DNA from: Nocardioides lianchengensis
GTDB lineage: Bacteria > Actinomycetota > Actinomycetes > Propionibacteriales > Nocardioidaceae
DNA: 64,000 bases
Reading direction: 5' to 3'
Assembly (NCBI RefSeq): GCF_900101465.1
Contig: NZ_FMZM01000015.1
Location: 81,733 to 145,732 of the forward strand
How positions within the stretch are numbered: the stretch's first letter is position 1; each line of letters begins with the position of its first letter. The position numbers and the translations under genes are program-made. Under the pieces are notes generated by a model, which was given only the letters and a program-made list of their open reading frames with translations, was not told the DNA's origin and ran no database searches. Shown one piece after another: positions 39,475 through 47,840 of this stretch.

Positions 39475-40179
39475 ATGACCACCCGACGAAGCGCGCGCGG
39501 AGCGCTGATCACCCTCGTGCTGGCCGCGTTGCTGGCCCCACTCGGCTGCTCGACGACCGAGCCCGCCGACCTGGCCGGCGGGCCGCAGGTGGCGGACGGC
39601 GCCACGGCGGCGGTGCCGGAGCGGCAGTCGCCGCCGGTCGAGCCCGCGCCGTCGGCGGCACCGGCCACGAGCGCTCCGCCCACTCCGGTGGCGACCGAGG
39701 TCCGCCGGGTGTCGAACTGCCTGTCCGACGCCCTCGGGGAGGTGAGCCAGCGCGAGCGGGTGCTCCCGGACCGGATGAACGCCGCGGGGACCAGCCCCCT
39801 GATGGCGACCGACGTGACGGTCGTCAACGTCTCCGCGGAGGCCTGCTTCCTGTCGGGTTGGCCCGGGGTGACCCTGATCGGGGACGGGCTGGCCCACTCG
39901 TCGGTCGAGGGGGAACCTGCGCCCGCGGCCGACCACGAGACGGTGCCGCAGCAACGCGTCGAGAACCTCGCGGGAGACGCCCCGGCCATCGAGCTCCCAC
40001 CGGGTGGGAGCACGTCGTTCAGCGTCCTGTACGACGGGGTCGTCTGCCTGGAGCCGGTGTGGCGGATGGATCTGCAGGTGGTGGGCGACCCCCGACCGAT
40101 CGAGGTGGCGCGCACCCAGATCTGCAACTCCGACCCGGTGCAGGTCGGGCCGTTCGGCACGGTCGTCGACGCGGAGTAG
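39475..40179 (+). CDS. DUF4232-type lipoprotein
   Basis: 234 residues, ATG behind AAGGAG. The basic N-terminus and hydrophobic core lead to LLAPLGC with Cys25 as likely lipidation site, although proline at -3 is not canonical. A Pro/Ala-rich linker follows (about 45-72), then a domain with MATDVTVVNVSAEACFLSGWPGVTLI, cited as span 105-130, and LPPGGSTSFSVLYDG. This matches DUF4232, a beta-sandwich found in secreted actinobacterial proteins. Function unknown; it should sit on the outer face of the membrane. Confidence 0.8.
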   Translation: MTTRRSARGALITLVLAALLAPLGCSTTEPADLAGGPQVADGATAAVPERQSPPVEPAPSAAPATSAPPTPVATEVRRVSNCLSDALGEVSQRERVLPDRMNAAGTSPLMATDVTVVNVSAEACFLSGWPGVTLIGDGLAHSSVEGEPAPAADHETVPQQRVENLAGDAPAIELPPGGSTSFSVLYDGVVCLEPVWRMDLQVVGDPRPIEVARTQICNSDPVQVGPFGTVVDAE

Positions 40180-40182
40180 GCC

Positions 40183-40899
40183 TCAGCCGAACGCGCGCGC
40201 CACGTGTCCCAGCAGGTCGGGGTAGCGCTGCAGGTGGGCGCCGCCGTTGAGGTCGAGCACCTCGCCGGTGAGCCACTCGGCGCGCGAGATCCACACGACC
40301 GCCGAGGCGACCTCGGCGGGCGTGCCGGCGCGGCCGAGCGGGGTGTTGGCGAGGTAGTCGTCCTCGGTCCCGGGGATCCCCATCGCCGGCTCGGTCAACG
40401 GCGTGACGACCAGGCCGGGGGAGACCGCGTTGACCCTGATCCCGCGCGGGCCGAGCTCCAGCGCCGCGACCTCGGTGAGCATGGCCAGGCCCGCCTTGGC
40501 CGAGCAGTACGCCGCCATCCCCGACCCCGGCTGTCGCGCGTTGAGCGAGGTCAACGACGTGATCGAGCCGCCGGGTCCGAGCACGCGGGCGGCGTGCTTG
40601 AGGACCACCAGCCCGCCGGTCAGGTTGACGTCGACGACCCGCCGGAACTCCGCCACGTCGTGGTCGGCCACGGCCATCAGGGTGCTGACGCCGGCGCTGT
40701 TGACGACGACGTCGACCCGGCCGTGGTCGGCGACGACCCGGTCGAGGAGGGCGCTCACCGACGGCTCGGAGGTGACGTCGACCTCGGGCAGGTCGGCCAC
40801 CACGACGGTGCAGCCGTCGGCCTCGAGGGCGGTCGCGCAGGCGGCCCCGATGCCGGACGCACCCCCGACCACGACGGCGACGCGAGAGGGATCGGACAC
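40183..40899 (-). CDS. Short-chain dehydrogenase/reductase
   Basis: 238 residues from a GTG at 40899 with AGGAGG 7 bases upstream; a longer frame to 40923 has no site. GGASGIGAA cofactor loop (about 11-19), NSAG near 84, catalytic Ser in TSLTSLN and YCSAK make a standard classical SDR with GLVVTPLTEPA. It diverges from a flavin monooxygenase gene over a 60-bp gap holding a TTGAC/GTCAA palindrome, so the two are probably controlled together, perhaps as alcohol oxidation before Baeyer-Villiger oxidation (inference). Confidence 0.9.
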   Translation of the reverse strand: MSDPSRVAVVVGGASGIGAACATALEADGCTVVVADLPEVDVTSEPSVSALLDRVVADHGRVDVVVNSAGVSTLMAVADHDVAEFRRVVDVNLTGGLVVLKHAARVLGPGGSITSLTSLNARQPGSGMAAYCSAKAGLAMLTEVAALELGPRGIRVNAVSPGLVVTPLTEPAMGIPGTEDDYLANTPLGRAGTPAEVASAVVWISRAEWLTGEVLDLNGGAHLQRYPDLLGHVARAFG

Positions 40900-40923
40900 G
40901 GCGTACCTCCTGGCGGGAGTCAA

Positions 40924-40952
40924 TTGACGCGTGTCAACTTAGGGCCTAGCGT
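40924..40952 (+). promoter_or_regulatory. Promoter with overlapping operator for flavin monooxygenase gene
   Basis: -35 TTGACG (40924-40929) and -10 TAGCGT (40947-40952) have 17 bp between them. The -10 ends 7 bases before the ATG, so the mRNA is probably leaderless. The inverted repeat TTGAC-GCGT-GTCAA (40924-40937) covers the -35 box and is a likely repressor site. Confidence 0.65.
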
Positions 40953-40959
40953 CCCCGCC

Positions 40960-42288
40960 ATGCCAGCACCCACCACCCCGCCGACGACCGCCGTCATCGG
41001 CGCCGGCATCAGCGGTCTCACCTCGGCCAAGATGCTCGGCGACTACGGCGTGCCACACACCGTCTTCGAGACCTCCGACCGGGTCGGCGGCAACTGGGCG
41101 TTCGGCAACCCCAACGGGCACAGCTCGGCGTACCGCTCGTTGCACATCGACACGTCCAAGCACCGGCTGTCCTTCAAGGACTTCCCGATGCCGGACAGCT
41201 ACCCCGACTTCCCGCACCACACCCAGATCAAGGACTACCTCGACGCGTACGCCGACGCGTTCGGGCTGCGCGAGCGGATCGAGTTCGAGAACGGCGTCCA
41301 GCACGCGGAGCGGCTGCCCGACGGCGGTTGGGAGATCACCGACCAGGCCGGCGCCACGCGTCGCTTCGACCTGCTCGTGGTCGCGAACGGTCACCACTGG
41401 GACCCCCGCACCGCCGAGTTCCCGGGGGAGTTCACCGGGGAGTCGATCCACTCCCACCACTACATCGACCCGACCGAGCCGCTCGACTTCAAGAAGAAGC
41501 GGATCCTGGTCGTCGGCATCGGCAACAGCGCCGCCGACATCGCGGTCGAGCTGTCCTCGAAGTCGCTGCAGAACGAGGTCACGCTCTCGACCCGGTCGAG
41601 CGCCTGGATCGTGCCGAAGTACATGGGCGGGCTGCCGGCCGACAAGTACTTCGCCACCATCCCCCAGATCCCGCTGCACTGGCAGCGCTGGGTGCTGCAG
41701 AAGATGCAGGTGATGGCCGGCTCGAACCCCGAGCTCTACGGCCTGCCGAAGCCCAACCACAAGTTCTTCGAGGCGCACCCGACGCAGTCGGTCGAGCTGC
41801 CGCTGCGTCTCGGGTCGGGCGACATCACGCCGAAGGTCAACGTCAGTCGACTCGACGGGAGCACCGTCCACTTCGAGGACGGCACGTCCGGCGACTTCGA
41901 CATCATCGTCTACGCCACCGGCTACAACATCACCTTCCCGTTCTTCGACGAGGGCTTCCTCAGCGCCCCCGAGAACCACATCCGGCTGTTCAAGCGGATG
42001 TTCAAGCCGGGCCTCGACGACCTGGTCTTCATGGGCTTCGCCCAGGCCACGCCCACGCTGTTCCCGTTCGTGGAGGCCCAGGCCCGCCTGCTCGGCGCGT
42101 ACGCCGTCGGCCGCTACGCCCTGCCCGACCCCACCGAGATGGAGCGGGTGATCGACGCCGACCAGCAGAAGTTCACCGGACACGTCCTCGACCGGCCGCG
42201 GCACACCCAGCAGCTCGACTACTTCGTCTACGAGCACGACCTGCGCACCCAGGAGATCCCGGCCGGCCTGAGGCGGGCCTCCGCATGA
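40960..42288 (+). CDS. Flavin-containing monooxygenase
   Basis: 442 residues, leaderless ATG. The FAD motif GAGISG (about 15-20), an FMO/BVMO-like fingerprint region EFTGESIHSHHY (about 150-161), the NADP motif GIGNSAAD (about 187) and YATGYN (about 320) define a class B flavoprotein monooxygenase. These oxygenate N, S or carbonyl groups with NADPH and O2. The operon partners are an EthR-like TetR protein and an alpha/beta hydrolase, which recalls EthA-EthR. A Baeyer-Villiger oxidation followed by ester hydrolysis is a reasonable inference; the substrate is unknown. Confidence 0.92.
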   Translation: MPAPTTPPTTAVIGAGISGLTSAKMLGDYGVPHTVFETSDRVGGNWAFGNPNGHSSAYRSLHIDTSKHRLSFKDFPMPDSYPDFPHHTQIKDYLDAYADAFGLRERIEFENGVQHAERLPDGGWEITDQAGATRRFDLLVVANGHHWDPRTAEFPGEFTGESIHSHHYIDPTEPLDFKKKRILVVGIGNSAADIAVELSSKSLQNEVTLSTRSSAWIVPKYMGGLPADKYFATIPQIPLHWQRWVLQKMQVMAGSNPELYGLPKPNHKFFEAHPTQSVELPLRLGSGDITPKVNVSRLDGSTVHFEDGTSGDFDIIVYATGYNITFPFFDEGFLSAPENHIRLFKRMFKPGLDDLVFMGFAQATPTLFPFVEAQARLLGAYAVGRYALPDPTEMERVIDADQQKFTGHVLDRPRHTQQLDYFVYEHDLRTQEIPAGLRRASA

Positions 42289-42911
42289 CGGTCACCCGCG
42301 GCGACCGCCGTCGTACCGCCCTGCTCGCGGCGCTCGACGAGCACCTCCGCGACGCCGGCCCCGGCGCCCGCCTCGAGGACATCAACGTCGCCGACCTCTC
42401 GCGCCGCGCGGGCGTCACGCGCTCGGCGTTCTACTTCTACTTCGACAACAAGGCCGCCGCCGTCGCCGCCCTGATGGACGAGATGTACGACGAGGCGTGG
42501 GGCGCGGCAGACCTGCTCGGCGGGGACGGCTCGATGCGCGACCGTACGGCGGCCGCGATCCGACGGGTCTTCGAGGGCTGGGGGCAGCGCCCGCACGTCT
42601 ACCGCGCCATGCTCGAGGCGCGCGCGACCAGCCCGGCCGCCCGCGAGCGCTGGGACGCCCACATCGCCTCGTTCGTCGAGGTGGTCGCGGCGGTGATCGA
42701 CGCCGAGCGAGTCGCCCGCCAGGAGACCGGCGGGCCGCCCGCGCTGGCCATCGCCACGGCGCTGCTCGACGTCAACGACCGCACCCTGGAGCGGCTGGTC
42801 CGGGCCCCGGATCGGGCCGACGACGGGACCGAGGACGGGTTCGACTGGGAGACCCACGTCGACGCGGTCGTCCACCTCTGGCTGAGCACCATCTACGGGA
42901 GCACCCGATGA
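42285..42911 (+). CDS. EthR-like TetR-family regulator
   Basis: 208 residues, ATG overlapping the monooxygenase stop (ATGA). The HTH includes INVADLSRRAGVTRSAFYFYF, cited as span 34-54, typical of TetR. The C-terminal half DAERVARQ, LLDVNDRTLERL and HLWLSTIYGSTR closely follows the pattern of mycobacterial EthR, which represses the monooxygenase gene ethA. Here regulator and enzyme are in one operon instead of divergent, giving direct autoregulation. Candidate sites are at 40924-40937 and 45281-45301. Confidence 0.88.
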   Translation: MTVTRGDRRRTALLAALDEHLRDAGPGARLEDINVADLSRRAGVTRSAFYFYFDNKAAAVAALMDEMYDEAWGAADLLGGDGSMRDRTAAAIRRVFEGWGQRPHVYRAMLEARATSPAARERWDAHIASFVEVVAAVIDAERVARQETGGPPALAIATALLDVNDRTLERLVRAPDRADDGTEDGFDWETHVDAVVHLWLSTIYGSTR

Positions 42912-43807
42912 CCTACGACTCCGTCACCTTCACCTCCGGCGGCGTGACCTGCGACGCCTGGCACTTCACCGGCACCGACGAGCTCGCGACCTCCGCCGGC
43001 CGACCGGTCGTGGTGATGGCCCACGGCCTCGCCGGCACCAAGGACTCCGGCCTGGAGCCGTTCGCGGTCGGGTTGGCCGAGGCCGGCCTCGACGTCCTCG
43101 CCTTCGACTACCGCGGCTTCGGCGCCTCCGGGGGCTCGCCGCGCCAGGTCGTGTCGATGGCGGCGCAGCTCGAGGACTACCGCGCCGCGATGGCGGCGGC
43201 CGCGCGGCTGCCCGGCGTGGACCCGCAGCGCCTCGTGCTCTGGGGCGTCTCGCTCGCCGGCGGGCACGTGCTCGCCGCCGCCGCCCACCGCGACGACGTC
43301 GCGGCCGTGGTCTCGCTGACCCCGCTGGTCGACGGCGTCGCCGCCGGTCGGCACGCGCTGGCCCACCACAAGCCGTCCTCGATGCTGCGCTCCACCGTCG
43401 AGGGCGTGCGCTCCCGGGTCGGCGCCCAGCGGCTCATGCCCGTGGTCGCCGCGCCCGGCGAGCTCGGCGCGCTGACGCTGCCCGGTGCCCGCGAGGACTA
43501 CCTGGCCATCGCCGGCCCGACCTGGCGCAACGAGGTCGACGCGGCGGTCGGTCTCGAGCTCGGTGGCCACCGGCCGATCAAGGAGGCCAAGCACGTCCGG
43601 GCCCCGCTGCTCGTCCAGATCGCCGACTTCGACCGCAGCGCCCCGCCGTACGCCGCCGCCAAGGCCGCGTTCAAGGGTCGCGCCGAGGTTCGCCACTACC
43701 CCTGCGACCACTTCGACGTCTGGCCCGGCAAGGACTGGTTCGAGCCGGCGCTGGAGCACCAGGTGGCATTCCTGCGGCGGCACCTGGCCGCCTCGGCCGT
43801 GTCGTGA
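42908..43807 (+). CDS. Alpha/beta hydrolase (dienelactone-hydrolase/serine peptidase-like)
   Basis: 299 residues, ATG overlapping the tetR stop (ATGA). VVMAHGLAGTKDSGLEPFA (oxyanion), FDYRGFGASGGSPRQ and the nucleophile elbow GVSLAGG are present, with a likely Asp in IADFDRSAPP and His in YPCDHFDVW. The fold and cap suggest an esterase-like hydrolase. As the third gene of the monooxygenase operon it could hydrolyse the ester or lactone made by the monooxygenase. Substrate not determinable. Confidence 0.9.
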   Translation: MTYDSVTFTSGGVTCDAWHFTGTDELATSAGRPVVVMAHGLAGTKDSGLEPFAVGLAEAGLDVLAFDYRGFGASGGSPRQVVSMAAQLEDYRAAMAAAARLPGVDPQRLVLWGVSLAGGHVLAAAAHRDDVAAVVSLTPLVDGVAAGRHALAHHKPSSMLRSTVEGVRSRVGAQRLMPVVAAPGELGALTLPGAREDYLAIAGPTWRNEVDAAVGLELGGHRPIKEAKHVRAPLLVQIADFDRSAPPYAAAKAAFKGRAEVRHYPCDHFDVWPGKDWFEPALEHQVAFLRRHLAASAVS

Positions 43808-43850
43808 GTGCTGACGCTCTGTCGTCGAGGCGGAGTACGGCGGCCGCTCG

Positions 43851-44312
43851 TCAGCCCAGGTCGGGCAGCGGGACCCGGTTGCTGAGGGTCGGCGTGTAGG
43901 CGTCGAGCATCTCGATCGTGTGGTCGGCCATCCGCGCGAAGACCACGGGGTCCAGCACGGTGCCGGTGACGTCGATGCCGTTGGAGAACCGCAGCTCGCC
44001 GTCGGTGAGGTCGAGCTCGAACTTGCCGACCGCGAGGCCGTAGTTCACCGCGGCCACGGCCACGGCCGCCTCGGTGCGGGCGTCCTCCGCGACGGTGTGC
44101 GGAAGCACGCCGTAGAAGATGGCCTGGCCCTCCAGCGGCTCGATCTGGATGTAACAGGTGTAGCTCCGCTCGCCCTGCAGCTCCAGCGACCAGATCAGCT
44201 GGTCGGGAAGCTGGGTCAGGCCCCAGCCACGGTCGATCACGACCTGCGTGATCGCCGCCTGGATGGACTCGACGGTGCGGTCGACGGCGTTGCTGTCTGC
44301 AGGCTCGGACAC
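43851..44312 (-). CDS. YbjN domain protein
   Basis: 153 residues from a GTG behind GAGGAG. The sequence WSLELQGERSYTCYIQIEPLEGQAIFYG (span about 42-69), VAVAAVNYGLAVGKFELDLTDGEL (span about 86-109) and LDPVVFARM fits the YbjN fold, related to type III secretion chaperones. YbjN proteins influence stress and motility traits in enterobacteria; the molecular role is unknown. It follows the unknown 283-residue gene after 13 bp, so the pair is probably one operon. A secretion-chaperone relation is speculation. Confidence 0.82.
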   Translation of the reverse strand: MSEPADSNAVDRTVESIQAAITQVVIDRGWGLTQLPDQLIWSLELQGERSYTCYIQIEPLEGQAIFYGVLPHTVAEDARTEAAVAVAAVNYGLAVGKFELDLTDGELRFSNGIDVTGTVLDPVVFARMADHTIEMLDAYTPTLSNRVPLPDLG

Positions 44313-44325
44313 GGTGGCCAGCTCC

Positions 44326-45177
44326 TCAGGGGGTCTTCGCGGGGACGGTGGGCAGGCTCACCGTAGCCGTGGACGACGACGCGACGGGCGGCGTCGTGGT
44401 GGTGGCGACGGGCGTGGTCGAACCGGTCGTCGGGGTCCCGGTCGTCGGCAGGGTGAGGGTGGCCAGGTACTTCGCCTTGCCGGTGGTGTCCCACGCGGTC
44501 TTGGCGGTCGTCGCTTCGAGGAGGGCGGCGACGTGCGTCGCGCTCATCTCGTAGGTCTCGGCCACCATCTCGCCGTCCGCCCACTTCCAGTGCACACCGT
44601 TGCCGGGCTTCGGCTTGCCGTCCTTGTCCATGTGGGCGTGGATGACGATCTCGGGAATGCCGTCGATCTCCTGGCTCACGGAGAACTCGTCGGCGTGGTG
44701 CTTGTCGTGCGAGCTCTTGTAGGTGTCGCGAACTTTGCCGGCCTTCAGTGTCGACGCGTGCGTCGCCAGGATGTAGTCGCCCCAAGCCTTCGCGATCTGC
44801 TTGCGGAACGGGATCCCGCTCTGGTTGTGGTCGAAGGCGAGGAGCTGTGCGCGCGCCTGGGCGAGGGTGTACGCCGTCCCGGGCTGCGGCTTCTTGCCCT
44901 CCGCGATCTGAGCGTCGGTCGGTGGTTTGGTCGCCGTACCCCCGCCCTTCTTGCCTGCGCGTCGGATGACGGGTCCGGCGCCGTCGTCCGGCAGCCGACG
45001 CAGCCGGTCGAGCGGACCGCCCGCGACGGTGCCGCCGCCGGGGTCGCGGCCGAGCCCGGCCGTCGTGCGCATCACCGGCAGCGCGACCGGGGTGCTGATC
45101 GTCGAGACCGGTGGTGCCGGAGCGGGGGCAGGCCGAGTGGAGGTGCTCGCGCGGGTGTGGAGCTGCTCGTGCGTCAT
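44326..45177 (-). CDS. Unrecognised protein with disordered ends, paired with YbjN
   Basis: 283 residues, ATG behind GGGAG. No signal peptide or membrane helix. Residues 1-95 are rich in Pro, Ala, Thr and Gly (for example RPAPAPAPPVS) and look disordered. Residues about 98-240 are a folded, His-rich domain with SSHDKHHADEFSVSQEIDG, EIVIHAHMDKDGK and GVHWKWADGE. The final 45 residues are Thr/Pro/Val repeats. The mix of a low-complexity N-terminal region, a His-rich central domain and a chaperone-fold partner recalls secreted effectors or toxins, but no known family is recognised and I assign no function. Confidence 0.65.
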   Translation of the reverse strand: MTHEQLHTRASTSTRPAPAPAPPVSTISTPVALPVMRTTAGLGRDPGGGTVAGGPLDRLRRLPDDGAGPVIRRAGKKGGGTATKPPTDAQIAEGKKPQPGTAYTLAQARAQLLAFDHNQSGIPFRKQIAKAWGDYILATHASTLKAGKVRDTYKSSHDKHHADEFSVSQEIDGIPEIVIHAHMDKDGKPKPGNGVHWKWADGEMVAETYEMSATHVAALLEATTAKTAWDTTGKAKYLATLTLPTTGTPTTGSTTPVATTTTPPVASSSTATVSLPTVPAKTP

Positions 45178-45280
45178 GTCGGATCTCCCGTCAACGACCC
45201 CCCGGTCCTCGCACCCTAGGCGTCCCGGGCGGCTCGCGCTGGGGTATGGCCGAACCTTGTCCGTCCGTGGTCTCGCGAGA

Positions 45281-45301
45281 CTGTTGACACCTGTTCAACA
45301 G
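45281..45301. promoter_or_regulatory. Operator-like inverted repeat upstream of P450
   Basis: Perfect 7-bp arms CTGTTGA and TCAACAG flank CACCTGT, 9 bp upstream of the P450 ATG. The left half holds GTTGACAC, also present on the minus strand at the 40924-40937 palindrome. TTGACA at 45284 could be a -35 box. Confidence 0.55.
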
Positions 45302-45310
45302 CAGCCCAGC

Positions 45311-46732
45311 ATGTCGTGGGTGGCCACCCTGGAGGAGACGCCCGACACCCGCGCCCTGACCGACGCCCGCCTGCGCCGGATGAGCGGCACCGGCAAGGCG
45401 CCGAAGGTCGACATCGACGCCGCCGTGCTGCCGCCCGGTCCGCGCTGGCCGGTGCTCCTGCAGACGGCCGGGCTGCTGCGGTTCCGGCACGCGTTCCACC
45501 CCTGGCTGCAGCGGAGGTACGGCGACGTCTTCACCGTCCGCCTGGTCCCCGGGGGCCGTCCGCTGGTGTTCTTCACCCGCCCCGAGCACACCCGGGAGAT
45601 CTTCGCCGCGGATCCCGAGCTCTTCCACGCCGGCAAGGGCAACGCGATCCTCGGACCGATCATGGGCGAGCACTCGCTGCTGCTCCAGGACGGTGCCGAC
45701 CACAAGCGGGCGCGCAAGCTGATCATGCCGGCCTTCAACGGGCACGCGCTGCGCGACTACCGCTCGCTGGTCACCGACCTGGCCCGCGACGAGGTCGCGC
45801 ACTGGCCGGAGGACCGGACGTTCCGCAGCCTGGACCGGATGAACACGCTCACCCTCGAGATCATCCTGCGGGTGGTCTTCGGGGTCACCGACGAGGAGCG
45901 GCTGCGCGCGCTGCGGCCCCGGGTGACGGCGACCGTCGACATCAGCCCCGGCATCCTGCTCGGCTGGGGCTACCCGCGGCTGCAGCGCTTCGGGCCGTGG
46001 AAGCGGACGGTCGACAACCAGGCCGAGCTCGACCGCCTGATGTACGCCGAGATCCGCGAGCGCCGGTCGGCCCCCGACCTGGCCGAGCGCACCGACGTGC
46101 TGTCCCGGCTGATGCTGGTCCACGACGAGGACGGGCAGGACGCGCTCGACGACACCGAGCTGCGCGACCAGCTCGTCACGCTGCTGCTCGCCGGCCACGA
46201 GACGACCGCGAGCGCGCTCTCGTGGGCGCTCTACGAGATCGGCCAGGACCCGGCGCTGCTCCGCCGTACGCAGCAGGCGGCCGACGAGGGCGACGACGTG
46301 TGGCTCGACGCGGTGCTGAAGGAGGCGATGCGGCTGCACCCGATCATCCCGATGGTGGTCCGCACGCTCATGGAGCCGGCGACCATCGGCGGCTGGGACC
46401 TCCCCGCCGGCACCACGGTCGGGCCGTCGATCATCGTGTCCCACCAGCGCACCGAGGCCTACCCCGATCCCGAGGCCTTCCGCCCCGAGCGGTTCCTCGG
46501 CCAGAACCCGCCCCCGAACACCTGGATCCCGTTCGGCGGCGGCGCCCGGCGCTGCATCGGCGCGGGCTTCTCGCTGATGGAGGGCGTCGCCGTGCTCCGC
46601 GAGGTGTTCACGTCGTACGACGTCCACGCCGTCGGCCCGGACCGGCCCAAGGTCCGCAACATCACCAGCGTCCCGCGCGACGGCGCGCGGATCCGAGTGG
46701 CCCGGCGGCCAGGAGTCAGCGCCGGGCGGTGA
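45311..46732 (+). CDS. Cytochrome P450
   Basis: 473 residues from an ATG without a ribosome binding site; an in-frame ATG at 45377 is a possible alternative given the operator position. The I-helix motif AGHETTASALSW, ExxR in LKEAMRLHP, and the heme loop FGGGARRCIGAGF with Cys415 are complete. There is no membrane anchor, so it is a soluble class I enzyme needing ferredoxin and reductase from elsewhere. Sequence style is that of bacterial fatty-acid or terpenoid-type CYPs with PPGPRWP at the N-terminus. Its 3' end overlaps the convergent glycerate kinase gene by 17 bp. Confidence 0.94.
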   Translation: MSWVATLEETPDTRALTDARLRRMSGTGKAPKVDIDAAVLPPGPRWPVLLQTAGLLRFRHAFHPWLQRRYGDVFTVRLVPGGRPLVFFTRPEHTREIFAADPELFHAGKGNAILGPIMGEHSLLLQDGADHKRARKLIMPAFNGHALRDYRSLVTDLARDEVAHWPEDRTFRSLDRMNTLTLEIILRVVFGVTDEERLRALRPRVTATVDISPGILLGWGYPRLQRFGPWKRTVDNQAELDRLMYAEIRERRSAPDLAERTDVLSRLMLVHDEDGQDALDDTELRDQLVTLLLAGHETTASALSWALYEIGQDPALLRRTQQAADEGDDVWLDAVLKEAMRLHPIIPMVVRTLMEPATIGGWDLPAGTTVGPSIIVSHQRTEAYPDPEAFRPERFLGQNPPPNTWIPFGGGARRCIGAGFSLMEGVAVLREVFTSYDVHAVGPDRPKVRNITSVPRDGARIRVARRPGVSAGR

Positions 46733-47840
46733 GGTCGGGGAGCGCACGGCCGACCTCGGCGCCGACCGCGGCGAGCAGCCGGGCGGCGTCGCGCATCGAC
46801 ACCGCGGGGTCGGCCTCGAGGTCGGTCAATGACCAGGTCGCCGCGAAACCGGCGCCGCGGAGCTCGGCCGGTGTCAGGGTGGTCCGGCCGCACACGGCGA
46901 TGGTGGGGACGCCCAGGCGGCTCGCCGCGGTGAGCACCCCGACGGGCGTCTTGCCTCGCAGGCTCTGCTCGTCGAGCGAGCCCTCGCCCGTGATCACCAG
47001 GTCGGCGCCCAGGACCGCGTCGTCGAAGCCGACCAGTCCGAGGACGGTCTCCACCCCGGAGCGCACCTGCGCATCGAGCAGAGCCAGCGCGCCGAACCCG
47101 GCGCCCCCGGCCGCCCCGGCGCCGGGGTCGGCGCGTCGGTCGGTACCGGTCGTCGTGGCGACCAGGTCGGCCCACCGGGTCAGCCCGCGTTCCAGGATCC
47201 GTACGTCGTCGGGGCCCGCGCCCTTCTGGGGCCCGTAGACCGCCGCCGCGCCCGCCGGTCCGAGCAGCGGGTTGTCCACGTCGGAAGCCAGGGTCACCCG
47301 GACTCCGTGCAGTCGTGCGCGCAGGGGACGCACGTCCAGGGTCGCCGCGCCCGTGAGGGCGCCGCCGCCGGGGGCGAGCGGACGGCCGGCGGCGTCGAGG
47401 ACCCGGGCGCCGAGGCCGACCGCGATGCCGGCGCCGCCGTCGGTCGAGCAGCTGCCGCCGACCCCCAGGAGGATGTCGGTGCAGCCGTCGGCGATGGCGG
47501 CGGAGACGAGCTCGCCGGTGCCGAGCGTCGTGGCGCCGAGCGGGTCGAGTCCGGACGGCAACCGCAGCAGGCCGGACGCGTCCGCCAGCTCGACCACGGC
47601 GGACGTTCCGCGCCGGGCGTACGCGGTCCGGACGGGAGCGCCGGTCGGACCGGTGACGGTGACCGGGACCCGGGCGTGTCCGGCGGCCAGCGCGGCGTCG
47701 AGGGTCCCGTCGCCACCGTCGGCGACGGGGACGCGTGTCACGCTGGCCGCCGCGCCGGCGAGGCCGCGGCCGAGGGCCTCGGCGACCTCGGCCGCGCTCA
47801 GCGATCCCTTGAACTTGTCGGCGGCGATCACCACTCTCAT
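46716..47840 (-). CDS. Glycerate kinase
   Basis: 374 residues from the ATG at 47840. MRVVIAADKFKGSLSAAEVAEAL (span 1-23), VADGGDGTLDAAL, LLGVGGSCSTDGGAGIAVGLGAR (span about 124-146) and LVITGEGSLDEQSLRGKTPVGV (span about 278-299) define the GlxK/GarK family, which phosphorylates D-glycerate with ATP. Its start overlaps the stop of lacI by 4 bp, so it belongs to the lacI transcript. That ties glycerate, a common end product of sugar-acid and polyol breakdown, to the pathway opposite. Confidence 0.92.
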   Translation of the reverse strand: MRVVIAADKFKGSLSAAEVAEALGRGLAGAAASVTRVPVADGGDGTLDAALAAGHARVPVTVTGPTGAPVRTAYARRGTSAVVELADASGLLRLPSGLDPLGATTLGTGELVSAAIADGCTDILLGVGGSCSTDGGAGIAVGLGARVLDAAGRPLAPGGGALTGAATLDVRPLRARLHGVRVTLASDVDNPLLGPAGAAAVYGPQKGAGPDDVRILERGLTRWADLVATTTGTDRRADPGAGAAGGAGFGALALLDAQVRSGVETVLGLVGFDDAVLGADLVITGEGSLDEQSLRGKTPVGVLTAASRLGVPTIAVCGRTTLTPAELRGAGFAATWSLTDLEADPAVSMRDAARLLAAVGAEVGRALPDLTARR

